Assembly (NCBI RefSeq): GCF_900890425.1
Contig: NZ_CAAHFG010000003.1
Coordinates: forward strand, 372,001 to 436,000
Length of the DNA: 64,000 nucleotides
From: Pontiella desulfatans
Lineage (GTDB): Bacteria > Verrucomicrobiota > Kiritimatiellia > Kiritimatiellales > Pontiellaceae
Direction: 5' to 3'
Part shown: in pieces, positions 18,211 to 26,249 of the stretch
Numbering within the stretch: position 1 is the stretch's first letter
Layout: each line of letters opens with the position of its first letter
Notes under the pieces: generated by a model
The model's database searches: none
The model's input: only the letters and a program-made list of their open reading frames with translations
What the model was told of the DNA's origin: nothing
Translations under genes and position numbers: made by a program

Positions 18211-18873
18211 TCAAAAGCCCATGCAGGCAACCATGCCATAGTTGTAGCGCTCGTTCCAACCGCTCTGCGCGCTGTTTTCGACAAGATCCTGCCCGATGAA
18301 CGCGCAGAGGGCGAGGTGCTTCGCCGGCGCGCACTTGATCCCGGCGGTCAGGCGGTTGAGATAGAAACGTCCATCGTCGAGGTTGATCATCATTTCATTC
18401 TCGGCGTAGGGCTTGAGCTTCAAGGCAGTCCAGCCTTTGGCCGGGATCAGCGCGAGCTTCGGGCGGAAATCGGTCCGGTCGTCCGCGCCGTCGAGATCCG
18501 CAAAAAAGATCCGCAACCGGCTTATCAGATCCAGCCCGGACAACGCGGAGGTGTTGCACAGGTTCAGGTGTCCGCTTGGCATGGAGGTGGAGCTTCCGTT
18601 TTTGGTGATGGTCACGTAGCGGTAGGCCGGGGCCAGACTCCAGCCCCGGGCAAACTTCCACGGCAGGCAGACCTCGGAATGGCGGTAGTAAAAGTCGAAA
18701 TCGGTCTCCTGGTAGCGGACCTGCTCGATCACCTTCACATCCAGGGTTTCCCCGAGGGCTCCCTTGATGCCGCCCTCCAACCAGACGGCGTTTTCTCGCC
18801 CGTCCCAGGCGTTGGCTATTGTGATGCCGCATGCCGCAGCGATCGCGATGGACCGCAGGATGATGACTTTCAT
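18211..18873 (-). CDS. DUF2490-like outer-membrane beta-barrel protein
   Basis: 220 residues from the ATG at 18873, which begins a signal peptide (MKVIILRSIAIAAACGITIANA) after GGAGACTGGAACA. The body is alternating beta strands with aromatic residues: VWLEGGIKGAL, LDVKVIEQVRYQETDFDFYY, WSLAPAYRYVTI, LISRLRIFFADL, LKLKPYAENEM, FYLNRLTAGIKC, closing with YNYGMVACMGF, whose final Phe is typical of outer-membrane barrels. This matches the DUF2490 pattern. It sits between the nif genes and modA, on their strand, so a role in nutrient entry is possible but not shown. Confidence 0.7.
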   Translation of the reverse strand: MKVIILRSIAIAAACGITIANAWDGRENAVWLEGGIKGALGETLDVKVIEQVRYQETDFDFYYRHSEVCLPWKFARGWSLAPAYRYVTITKNGSSTSMPSGHLNLCNTSALSGLDLISRLRIFFADLDGADDRTDFRPKLALIPAKGWTALKLKPYAENEMMINLDDGRFYLNRLTAGIKCAPAKHLALCAFIGQDLVENSAQSGWNERYNYGMVACMGF

Positions 18874-18979
18874 TGTTCCAGTCTCCGGTTGCGTCATCCG
18901 TTGCCGGGAAGCATAAACCAATTTGCTTTTCATGACGCCGCCGGTGGTCCGGTAGGCAGAACGGGGTGTTGCGGATGTG

Positions 18980-19474
18980 TCAGATGAAACGGGCGTCGGA
19001 GCGGTGGTGCTCGGCGATGTCCGGTGCTTTGTCTTCGAGCCAGCCGCTGACGGCATCGGGCTGGTTGTCGACGTGCCTGAAAAACGGTTTGATGTCGATC
19101 AGCGGGGAGCCGTCGAGCATGTCGGCCCCTTCGAAGTGGAGGCAGTGGCCCTCCACGCGTTTAATGCGAACGGTGGAAAGGCCGATGGCCGCCGGGCGGC
19201 GCGGCGAGCGGGTGGCAAACACGCCGTGCGGCCGGTCATCCATGAAAGGGGTGGGCGTCAGCTCGTAGCCCGGCTTCATTTCGTGCAGGTGGAACAATAG
19301 GATCGCGTGCGAAAAACCGTCGAGGTCCGTCAGACCCGCCGCCAGCTCGGGGTAGAGTTCGGCAACGCCTTCAACCTGCTTTCCGCCTACGGGCTGCACC
19401 GGGATGTTGTCGAGCGTGGTGTGCGGTGTCCGGAGGGTGCCGATCAGGTTGAGCGTGACGTTTCTTGCGGGCAT
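18980..19474 (-). CDS. trmO: tRNA m6t6A37 methyltransferase TrmO-like (TsaA family)
   Basis: 164 residues. TsaA/VirR fold: IGTLRTPHTT, VEGVAELYPELAAGL, DLDGFSHAILLFHLHEM, RPHGVFATRSPRRPAAIGLS and GSPLIDIKPF. The RxPxRPxxIG(L)S core binds S-adenosylmethionine in TrmO. Short TsaA proteins of this sort often lie beside molybdenum or nitrogenase genes in anaerobes, and it is not certain that they all act on tRNA. Start spacing to the upstream DUF2292 gene is two bases. Confidence 0.85.
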   Translation of the reverse strand: MPARNVTLNLIGTLRTPHTTLDNIPVQPVGGKQVEGVAELYPELAAGLTDLDGFSHAILLFHLHEMKPGYELTPTPFMDDRPHGVFATRSPRRPAAIGLSTVRIKRVEGHCLHFEGADMLDGSPLIDIKPFFRHVDNQPDAVSGWLEDKAPDIAEHHRSDARFI

Positions 19475-19476
19475 GT

Positions 19477-19662
19477 TCAGAACCGGACCTTTTCGGTTTT
19501 TTGAACCTGGACCACGTGGCCGTTGTGCACGACCACCGTGACCTCGCCGTAGTCCAGGCTCTTGACATAGTCCTTGACGGATTTAACCCACCGGCCATCC
19601 TGCGTTCCGCAGTATGCGCCGGGGGGTTGGTTGTGCCGGCAGCTATTCAAGTTCGAATTCAC
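19477..19662 (-). CDS. DUF2292 (YezD-like) small protein
   Basis: 61 residues. The C-terminal half carries the YezD/DUF2292 signature LDYGEVTVVVHNGHVVQVQK, then TEKVRF. The N-terminal 25 residues are poorly conserved. The gene overlaps the ferredoxin end by 20 bases and precedes trmO by two, so the three are translated together. The family is found beside sulfur, molybdenum and nitrogenase genes; biochemical role unknown. Confidence 0.8.
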   Translation of the reverse strand: MNSNLNSCRHNQPPGAYCGTQDGRWVKSVKDYVKSLDYGEVTVVVHNGHVVQVQKTEKVRF

Positions 19663-19951
19663 TGGTGTCCTCGCCGTCCTCGATCGCGTCGAGAATGGCT
19701 TCGAGCTTTTCTTCCGTCAGCTGGCCGAACCATTTTCCGGCGGGATACATCACCATCACCGGCCCTTCGGTGCAGACCTTCAGGCATCCGCAGCCGGAGA
19801 CCTGGGCATCGAGGCCGCGGTCGAGGATTTCGGAGTCAAGCTGGGCGAGCAGGTCGCCGGCGCCCTTGGTGTTGCAGACGCCCTTGGCTTCGCCCGCCAC
19901 GCGGTATGAGTTGCAGATGAAGAAGTGCATTTCCGGTTTTGCTATTGGCAT
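19643..19951 (-). CDS. Thioredoxin-like [2Fe-2S] ferredoxin, nif-associated
   Basis: 102 residues; the start at 19951 follows AGGGGG with eight-base spacing (longer frames read the palindrome). Cysteines C13 and C26 (MHFFICNSYR...GVC) and C54/C56/C60 (SGCGCLKVC) give the C-x12-C...C-x3-C pattern of thioredoxin-like ferredoxins, as in the Clostridium pasteurianum [2Fe-2S] protein, which interacts with nitrogenase. EGPVMVMYPAGKWFGQLT is also typical. A small electron carrier in the cytosol, placed directly after nifB. Confidence 0.88.
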   Translation of the reverse strand: MPIAKPEMHFFICNSYRVAGEAKGVCNTKGAGDLLAQLDSEILDRGLDAQVSGCGCLKVCTEGPVMVMYPAGKWFGQLTEEKLEAILDAIEDGEDTSEFELE

Positions 19952-20004
19952 GGTTGTTACCCCCTGTGGTTTATGTTTAGTTAACTTTGATGGTTCCAAA
20001 TGGT

Positions 20005-20066
20005 TCGTGACGATTGAACCGTGATGCGTGAACAGAAAATCACGACTCAATCGTCACGTTTCACGT
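20005..20066. repeat. Palindromic element, GTGACGATTGAGTCGTGA family
   Basis: CGTGACGATTGAACCGTGAT and GCGTGA face TCACGACTCAATCGTCACG and TTTCACG. It fills the nifB-ferredoxin spacer right up to the nifB stop, so the nif transcript carries a strong hairpin there. Confidence 0.85.
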
Positions 20067-21325
20067 TATCCGCATCCCCCGCCGTCGCCGGCGCATTTCT
20101 CGCCGCACTTGGTGGGGCGGATGGGGGCGCGGATTTCTTCGCCGGCATAGATGCGTTCGAGGGCTTCCTCGATCAACCCTTCCATCACAACCACCTTGAT
20201 GCCGGAGTCGCGCAGGATGCGGGTGGGCTTGGGGCCGATGCCCGAGACGAGGATGGCGCGGCAGTCTTGCAGGATGGAGCCGACCTCCGCCCAGCGTTCA
20301 TCGCCTCCGCCTTTGGTGGGCAGGGTGCGGATTTCCACCGGCTGGGTCTGGCCGTTGATTTGTTCGTAGACGTGCACGTTGCCGGCTTCGCCCAGATGCT
20401 GGCTCACCAGCACGCCTTCGCGGGTGGCGATGGCGACATAGGGCCGTTCCTCGTCCGGGTTGATCGGGGCATTGGCGGCTTTCTCGATCAAGTTGAGGGT
20501 TTCCTGCGTGGTGCCCTCGGCCAGCAGGCCGCAGGCATCGGCCCGGCAACGCTGGCAGTGCGTCATCTGTGGCATGTATTGGCCGGCAATGTCGCGCGCG
20601 GCGTGGATCTGCGCCGGGGTGGGTTCCTCGAAATCCTCGAACTTGGTACCCTCGACCGGGCAGAGCGGGATGATGTTGTGCAGGTCGGCCCCTTCGGATT
20701 TGGCGAAGGAGGCAACGGCGTCGAGATGCTCGTCGTTCACGCCGGGGATCAGGATGGTGTTGATCTTGAGCGTGATGCCGTGCGCCTTGATCGCTTTCAT
20801 CGCCTGGATCTGGCGCTGCAGCAGCAGCTCGGCGGCTTCCAGCCCCCGCAGCGGTTTTTTATCCTCGCGCACCCAGCTATAGACCTTGGCGCCAATCTCC
20901 GGATCAATCGCGTTCATGGTGATGGTGATGTGGCTCACTTCCAGTGCGGCCAGCTCCGCGATGTAGGGGCCGACGCCCAGGCCGTTGGTGGAAACGCACA
21001 GCAGCATGTCGGGATGGCGCTTGCGGATCAGGCGCAGGGTTTCCATCGTCTGCTCCGGATTGGCGAACGGGTCGCCGGGGCCGGCAATGCCAACCACGGA
21101 GATCGGCTTGCCGGACTCGACGAGGTCGTTGACGTAGTAGAGCGCCTGGCCGGGCGAGAGCACGTTGGAGGTAACACCCGGGCGGCTTTCGTTCACGCAG
21201 TCGTATTTGCGGTTGCAGTAGCCGCACTGGATGTTGCACTTCGGTGCCACCGGCAGGTGCACGCGGCCGAACTTGCCTTTTACGTCCGGGTTGAAGCAGG
21301 GGTGTTTTGAAAAATCGAGGGCCAT
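20066..21325 (-). CDS. nifB: FeMo-cofactor biosynthesis radical SAM protein NifB
   Basis: 419 residues; AAGGAG lies seven bases before the ATG. HPCFN, then the radical SAM cluster CNIQCGYC (C30, C34, C37), DCVNESRPGVTS, GIAGPGDPFANPEQTM, STNGLG and ITMNAIDP are the NifB core. The CxRCRADACG segment holds late cluster-binding cysteines. The C-terminal third (from about residue 315, VAIATREGVLVSQHLGEA) is a NifX/NafY-type cofactor-binding domain, as in long NifB. It makes the carbide-containing NifB-co precursor (8Fe) from S-adenosylmethionine and Fe-S clusters, passing it to NifEN. Confidence 0.97.
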   Translation of the reverse strand: MALDFSKHPCFNPDVKGKFGRVHLPVAPKCNIQCGYCNRKYDCVNESRPGVTSNVLSPGQALYYVNDLVESGKPISVVGIAGPGDPFANPEQTMETLRLIRKRHPDMLLCVSTNGLGVGPYIAELAALEVSHITITMNAIDPEIGAKVYSWVREDKKPLRGLEAAELLLQRQIQAMKAIKAHGITLKINTILIPGVNDEHLDAVASFAKSEGADLHNIIPLCPVEGTKFEDFEEPTPAQIHAARDIAGQYMPQMTHCQRCRADACGLLAEGTTQETLNLIEKAANAPINPDEERPYVAIATREGVLVSQHLGEAGNVHVYEQINGQTQPVEIRTLPTKGGGDERWAEVGSILQDCRAILVSGIGPKPTRILRDSGIKVVVMEGLIEEALERIYAGEEIRAPIRPTKCGEKCAGDGGGCG

Positions 21326-21338
21326 GGTTTTTCTCCTT

Positions 21339-21394
21339 GTCGTGAAGAGCGACGATTGAGTCGTGAAGGAAAATCACGGCTCACGTTTCACTCA
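21339..21394. repeat. Palindromic element, GTGACGATTGAGTCGTGA family
   Basis: GTCGTGAAGAGCGACGATTG, AGTCGTGAAGG, then AAATCACGGCTCACGTTTCA. It occupies the nifN-nifB spacer; the nifN stop is immediately beside it. Confidence 0.8.
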
Positions 21395-22858
21395 TCAAAT
21401 ATATGTGTATCCGATGTCGTTGCTGTCTTGTTTGATTTCCATAAGCTTGTCGACGATCGTGTCGAAGAGCCGCTGCGCGCCGCGGTATCCCAGATGGAGG
21501 GAACGAGGCCCGCTGATCCGGTCGTGGATAGGAAACCCAGTACGGATCAGCGGGACGCCGGCTTTGCGGCTGAGGGAGAAGCCCTTGCTGTTGCCGAGCA
21601 GCAGGTCGGGCTTGAGCGTGTGCGTGGCGGCTTCGATTTCGGCGAAGTCGACGCCTTCGAGAATGGGGGTTTCGGGATCGATTTCCGGGGCAACCTCCAG
21701 AACGCATTCGCGCAGCTTGCCGCTTTTGCCGCCGGAGGCGCAAAGCACCGGCTTGAGCCCGATCTCGGCGCAGAAGGCGGCCATGCCGACGACGAAATCC
21801 TCCTCGCCGAAAATCACGACCTTCTTGCCGAAGGTGTATTTGTGCCCATCGACGTAGCAGTCGATCAGCCGCCCGCGTTCCGCCTCGTGCTGCGAGGGGG
21901 TCGGGCAGCCGGTGATCTGTTCGAGCACCTTGAAAAACTTGTCGGACTGGCGGATGCCGATCGGCAGGCCAACCCGGAACACGGCGGTCGAAAACTTTTT
22001 GTCGAGCAGCGATGCGGCGGACTGCTTGTCGGAGATGGTCGAGGCCAGTTCGATCACCGCCGAGGCCCGGCCGAGCTTGGTGATTTCGCGCACCGGGGTG
22101 CCGCCGGCCGGAATCTTGTGGTAGTCGCCCCACACCGGGCCATCGAGCGGGTCGGAATAATCCGGAACGATGGAAAAATTCATGCCGAAGTCGGTCAGGA
22201 TTTCGCGCAGGTGGCGCAGGTCGGCCGGCGATACCATGCCGGGGAAGACGCCAATGAATTTTTCGTTGGGCCCGTCGATCGCGAGCTGGTCGACGATCGC
22301 CCGCACCGCCCACTGGTAGCCGTCGGCATGGCTGCCCGCATAGCTCGGGGTCGAGGCGCGCAGGATGAAGGGCAGGTTCATCTGCTTGCGTTCCTTGGCA
22401 ATGAACTCCTTCACATACATGTCCACGTCGTCGCCGATGGTTTCGGCCAGGCAGGTGGTGGCGATGCCGATCACCTGCGGGTGGTAGCCCTCGATCACGT
22501 GCTTGAGGCCGTCGAATAGATTCTGCCGGCCGCCGAACACGACGCTCTCTTCGCCGAAGCTCGAAGAGGCAATGTCCATCGGCTCGCGGAAATGGCTGAT
22601 CATGTAGCGGCGGATGTAGGTGGCGCAGCCTTGCGATCCGTGGAGGAAGGGGAGGCAACCTTCGATTCCACGAAACGCAAGGCTGGCGCCGAGCGGAGCG
22701 CAAAGCTTGCAGGCATTCCGTGTTGCGGTGAAATTCTTGCCGGTCAACGGCTTGTCCGCCGGGGCGGGGCCGCAGCCGCATTTGGCTTTATCCGCTGCTG
22801 TGCAGGCGTTGGCCGGGCTATCGACCGGTGCACAGGTTTTTCCGCATTCGCAACTCAT
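21395..22858 (-). CDS. nifN: Nitrogenase cofactor scaffold subunit NifN, Cys-rich N-terminus
   Basis: 487 residues; the start at 22858 has GAGG six bases upstream (the longer frame reads a repeat). The NifN core starts with RNACKLCAPLGASLAFRGI, LPFLHGSQGCATYIRRYMIS, HFREPMDIASSSFGEES and VFGGRQNL, and carries the TTCLAETIGDDV segment. With NifE it forms the NifEN tetramer on which NifB-co is matured into FeMo-co. Unusual: a 40-residue N-terminal extension with six cysteines (3, 5, 9, 19, 27, 29; CECGKTC and CGCG) ahead of the conserved C50/C53 pair. Confidence 0.95.
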   Translation of the reverse strand: MSCECGKTCAPVDSPANACTAADKAKCGCGPAPADKPLTGKNFTATRNACKLCAPLGASLAFRGIEGCLPFLHGSQGCATYIRRYMISHFREPMDIASSSFGEESVVFGGRQNLFDGLKHVIEGYHPQVIGIATTCLAETIGDDVDMYVKEFIAKERKQMNLPFILRASTPSYAGSHADGYQWAVRAIVDQLAIDGPNEKFIGVFPGMVSPADLRHLREILTDFGMNFSIVPDYSDPLDGPVWGDYHKIPAGGTPVREITKLGRASAVIELASTISDKQSAASLLDKKFSTAVFRVGLPIGIRQSDKFFKVLEQITGCPTPSQHEAERGRLIDCYVDGHKYTFGKKVVIFGEEDFVVGMAAFCAEIGLKPVLCASGGKSGKLRECVLEVAPEIDPETPILEGVDFAEIEAATHTLKPDLLLGNSKGFSLSRKAGVPLIRTGFPIHDRISGPRSLHLGYRGAQRLFDTIVDKLMEIKQDSNDIGYTYI

Positions 22859-22880
22859 CTTCGGCCTCTTCCGTTGTTGA

Positions 22881-22974
22881 TTCCTCGCAGAGGCGCTGAG
22901 TTCGCTGAGGAAATACATTTTACTTTGCCCCTCTGCTGCTCTGCGTCTCGAGCGACGCAAGGAGCGGGCGAGGA
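22881..22974. repeat. Palindromic element, GCAGAGGCGCTGAG family, in the nifE-nifN spacer
   Basis: TCCTCGCAGAGGCGCTGAG and the right arm CTCTGCGTCTCGAGCGACGC, AAGGAGCGGGCGAGGA form an imperfect inverted repeat. Related words occur in the ACAGAGGC family. Confidence 0.65.
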
Positions 22975-22991
22975 ATATATGCGTGAATGGG

Positions 22992-24341
22992 TCATCGGTT
23001 TGCCCTCCGGGGTGCGAACTGCCAGACGGGGCTCATCACCGACGAATGGACTTCCTTGGCAAAGTTCAGCATGCCGACGAAGCCGGCCAGCGCTTCCTTG
23101 CGCTCATGGTTGTGGTCGCAGAAGCCAACGCCGAGCTTGTAGGCGATCGGGCGCTCCTTGACGCCGCCGATGAAGAGGTCGACATCCTTCTCCTTGACGA
23201 ACTTGGCCAATTCGAGCGGGTTGGTGTCGTCGAGGATAATGGTGCCCGGATCGCAGAGTTCGGTGAGTAGCTTGTAGTCGTCCACCGATCCGGTCTGGGA
23301 CCCGGCCACCACCACGTCCATGCCGAGTGTTCGCAGCGAGCGCACCAGCGAAAAGACCTTGAAGGCTCCGCCGGTATACACCGCGGCCTTTTTCCCTTGG
23401 AGGTCCTTCCGGTAGGGCGCCAGCTGGGGCAACAGCTTGGCAATTTCTTCCTGAATGACGCGTTGCGCACCTTGCCGCATCTCGTCGTCATCAAAAAAAT
23501 CGGCCACGTCGTAGAGCGCCTTCGACATGTCTTCGATCCCGAAGTAGGAGGCGCGCTTCATCGGCGTTCCGTATTCCGTCTCCAGCATCTTGGCCAGGTT
23601 GCTGACCGAGCCGGAGCACTGCACGATGTTGAGGTGGGCGCGGCCGGCCTTGCGGATGTCGTCGATCCGGCCATCGCCCGAAACCGAGCAGACCACGTTC
23701 ACGCCCATGCGCTCGTAGTAGTCCTTGATAATCCAGATTTCGCCGGCCAGGTTGAAGTCGCCCAGGATGTTGATCGAGTTCGGAACCTTCGTCGGGTTGT
23801 CGTCGGTGCCGACAAGCTTGAAGAGGGCGTCGCAGGCGGCCTTGTAGCCTTCTTTCTTCGAGCCCTTGAAGCCTTCGGAATCGACCGGGATGACCGGGAT
23901 GCCTTTTTTCGCCTGCACCTTCTTGCAGATGGCGTTCACGTCGTCGCCGATCACGCCGATGATGCAGGTGGAATAGATGAAGGCGGCGCTGGGCTTGTAT
24001 TCGTCGATCAGTTCGCTGATGGCGTTGTAGAGTTTATTCTCGCCGCCGTAGATGACATCCTTTTCCTGCATGTCGGTCGAAAAGCTCAGCCGGTGCAGCT
24101 CGGGGCCGGAGGAGAGGGCGCCGCGGATATCCCAGGTGTAGGAGGCGCAGCCGATCGGGCCGTGCACGATGTGGATGGCATCGGCGATCGGGTAGAGCAC
24201 CACCCGCGAACCACAGAAGCTGCAGGAGCGCTGGCTGACCGAGCCCGCCAGACTCTGCTTTTCGGCTTCCATCGCGAATTCGCCGCCGACGTGCACCTGG
24301 CTTTTTCGTTTCTCGAGTAGGTTGATTGATTCGTTTGCCAT
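22992..24341 (-). CDS. nifE: Nitrogenase cofactor scaffold subunit NifE
   Basis: 449 residues from the ATG at 24341; a TTG 15 bases upstream is less likely. P-cluster-like cysteines are in SQRSCSFCGSRVVLYPIADA (C40, C43) and HGPIGCASYTWDIRGA (C65). YSTCIIGVIGDDVNAICK (third-ligand region), VIPVDSEGFKGSKKEGYKAAC, INILGDFNLAGE and the C-terminal GVKERPIAYKLGVGFCDHNH are NifE signatures. NifE pairs with NifN as the FeMo-co assembly scaffold. It is the first gene of the minus-strand cluster and lies 33 bases behind a sigma-54 promoter. No nifHDK precede it. Confidence 0.96.
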   Translation of the reverse strand: MANESINLLEKRKSQVHVGGEFAMEAEKQSLAGSVSQRSCSFCGSRVVLYPIADAIHIVHGPIGCASYTWDIRGALSSGPELHRLSFSTDMQEKDVIYGGENKLYNAISELIDEYKPSAAFIYSTCIIGVIGDDVNAICKKVQAKKGIPVIPVDSEGFKGSKKEGYKAACDALFKLVGTDDNPTKVPNSINILGDFNLAGEIWIIKDYYERMGVNVVCSVSGDGRIDDIRKAGRAHLNIVQCSGSVSNLAKMLETEYGTPMKRASYFGIEDMSKALYDVADFFDDDEMRQGAQRVIQEEIAKLLPQLAPYRKDLQGKKAAVYTGGAFKVFSLVRSLRTLGMDVVVAGSQTGSVDDYKLLTELCDPGTIILDDTNPLELAKFVKEKDVDLFIGGVKERPIAYKLGVGFCDHNHERKEALAGFVGMLNFAKEVHSSVMSPVWQFAPRRANR

Positions 24342-24373
24342 TTTTGTGGTTTCCAAATTGTTGAGGCTCCTAT

Positions 24374-24389
24374 TGCATCAGGTGTGCCA
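24374..24389 (-). promoter_or_regulatory. Sigma-54 promoter for nifE
   Basis: Read on the minus strand: TGGCACACCTGATGCA, with the -24 GG and -12 GC exactly ten bases apart. The predicted start, about 12 bases on, gives a leader near 20 bases before the nifE ATG. No TGT-N10-ACA NifA upstream site is seen in 24390-24560, so the activator may bind a different operator. Confidence 0.85.
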
Positions 24390-24746
24390 GCGGGGCGCCA
24401 TGCCGTCGCGGTGAAGTTGTAAGTGGTTGGTTGCTAGTTGATAGAAAAATGCGATGGCCGGGAGGCCGGGCCCATTGCGCACGGCGCATTCCGGAAAAAT
24501 ATTTCCGGTGGTTCCGCCCCTCGGGGGCGTCGATGTTCCAACCTGTGGCGAACCAATGGTTTAAGAGGAGTTTCGACATTTTTTTCCAGCGCCTAAAATC
24601 AGGCACGGTATTTGTCGCGATCTGCGGGCACCACCCAACCTGATAGTGCGGAGGGCGCCGCTCAACCTTTCACGGGCAAAAGATTTGATGGGTTGGGTTG
24701 GAATGGGAGGTGTGATGAAGTAACCTGCCACAATATTGGAGTGGAC
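24390..24746. other. Divergent control region between nifE and the MoxR operon
   Basis: Apart from the nifE promoter this region has no gene. It carries the inverted repeat CCGGAAA-AATA-TTTCCGG at 24491-24508, which could be an operator, and the hairpin CGCCCC-TCG-GGGGCG at 24515-24529. TTGGAGTGGAC before 24747 is the ribosome-binding site of the next gene. Confidence 0.5.
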
Positions 24747-26249
24747 ATGGATATAAAGCATAGGATCAAGGCGTTCGCCGAAGCGGGGCGCGAGCAGCTC
24801 AACGCGGGCGAGCGCATGCGCGCCGGACTCTGGGCGCTGCTCGCCTTCGGCGCGGTCGCGCTGGTGGTCGAATTGGTTTTTGTGCTGCGCGGCTATCGGG
24901 TTGCCCGCCTGATCCTGCTGCTTCCGCTCTTTCTTTCGATGGCGGTGGCGTTTTCCACCTATCTGCGCTTCCGTTTTTCCTCTCGCCGCGCCGTCGGGCA
25001 CATCGACCGGTTTTTCGATTTGAAGGAAGGTCTCGTGACGGCGGACGAGCATATCCGCGAAGGGCGCGCCGACGAAATCCATGCGCTGCAGCTGGAGCAC
25101 ACCGGGCGCGCCATCGAACCGCACGACCCTGTTTCGCTGCGCCCCGCGCTGCCCCGCCGCCTGCTGACGCTTGCCGTGGCGCTGGTGATCGCTTCGCTCG
25201 GACTGCTGTTTGTGGACGACTCGCTGGCGGTCCGGCAGGCCCGCGCCGAGGAGGAGGCCGTGCTGGCCCTCTCCGAAGAGCTGGCCGAGGAGGTTGCCGA
25301 GGCGCTGGAAGAAATGATGGACGAGGCCGACGAAGAGGTCGCCGAGCTGCTGAAGGATAAGGAGCTCAAGGAACTGGTCGAACAGTTCCAGGCCGACACC
25401 GACCGCCGCGCCGTCATGCGCAAGCTTTCCGAGATCGACCGCCGCCTCGCGCAGAAGCAGGGCGAGCTCGATACGCGCGCCGACGAAAACTATCTAATGG
25501 CCCTCGCCGAAAACCTCCGCCAAAGCAAGGAGACCGCCGCCCTCGGCAATGCGCTTTCGCAGCGTAACTATCGCAAGGCCGCCAGCGAACTCGAAAAGAT
25601 GCAGCTTTCCGATAATCCTTCTGCGCAGGAGCGCAAGACGCTTGAACAGCTCTCCGCCCGCATCGGCGAAACCGAAAAGAGCATGTCGTCGAACCAAAGC
25701 GGCGCGCGGCGCGATGCCAAAGGCATGAGCGAGCAGATTAACAAGATGTCGCAGGAGCAAAAGAAGAACGGCCAGTGCTCCAGCGAATGCAAAAGCTGCA
25801 CCAACGATTCCATCTGTAAAAACTGCAACTCGATGAACAAACTCGGCGCGCGCAAGGATGCGCAGGCCGCTCTCGAAAAATTGCGCAAGCAACTGCAGGG
25901 CTGCCAGAGCTGCATGGGGCAGGGCAAAAAGCCGGGCGGCCAGGGCGCGGGCGAGGGCGTCGACCGCTCCAGCCGTCCGCCGGGCTATGTCAGCCCCGCC
26001 ATCGGCACCCCCGAGCATCTCTCCGGCCAGCTCGGCGAAGGTGAATCCGAAAAGCAGATCGAAGAAGCCGCCTCCGGCAGCGGAACGGCATCGGGCATCG
26101 GGGCCGATGCCGCCGAGGTCGACTACGATCGCCAGGTCGAGGCGTTTGTGCGCCGCGAAGATATTCCCGAAGAGATGAAGCACGGTGTGAAAACCTATTT
26201 TGAAAACATCCAGAAGCTGGAAAACGAGCAACGCGAAGGAGCGAAATAA
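24747..26249 (+). CDS. Membrane protein with coiled coil and Cys cluster, MoxR-operon type
   Basis: 500 residues; GGAG lies five bases before the ATG at 24747. Two spans occur near residues 27-70 (LWALLAFGAVALVVELVFVL and LILLLPLFLSMAVAFSTYL), and a third near 145 (LLTLAVALVIASLGLLFV). Then comes a long, acidic coiled coil (EEEAVLALSEELAEEVAEAL and following). A Cys cluster at residues 344-360 reads CSSECKSCTNDSICKNC (C-x3-C-x2-C-x5-C-x2-C), with a further CQSC near 390. The C-terminus is Gly-rich and ends in a VDYDRQVEAFVRREDIPEE region found in MoxR-linked proteins. It overlaps moxR by one base. Probable membrane sensor or assembly partner; function not assigned. Confidence 0.7.
   Translation: MDIKHRIKAFAEAGREQLNAGERMRAGLWALLAFGAVALVVELVFVLRGYRVARLILLLPLFLSMAVAFSTYLRFRFSSRRAVGHIDRFFDLKEGLVTADEHIREGRADEIHALQLEHTGRAIEPHDPVSLRPALPRRLLTLAVALVIASLGLLFVDDSLAVRQARAEEEAVLALSEELAEEVAEALEEMMDEADEEVAELLKDKELKELVEQFQADTDRRAVMRKLSEIDRRLAQKQGELDTRADENYLMALAENLRQSKETAALGNALSQRNYRKAASELEKMQLSDNPSAQERKTLEQLSARIGETEKSMSSNQSGARRDAKGMSEQINKMSQEQKKNGQCSSECKSCTNDSICKNCNSMNKLGARKDAQAALEKLRKQLQGCQSCMGQGKKPGGQGAGEGVDRSSRPPGYVSPAIGTPEHLSGQLGEGESEKQIEEAASGSGTASGIGADAAEVDYDRQVEAFVRREDIPEEMKHGVKTYFENIQKLENEQREGAK

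Noticed and set aside
24342-24746. Search for nifH or PII (nifI) genes upstream of nifE
   Set aside because: No frame with P-loop or PII features; the region is regulatory only.
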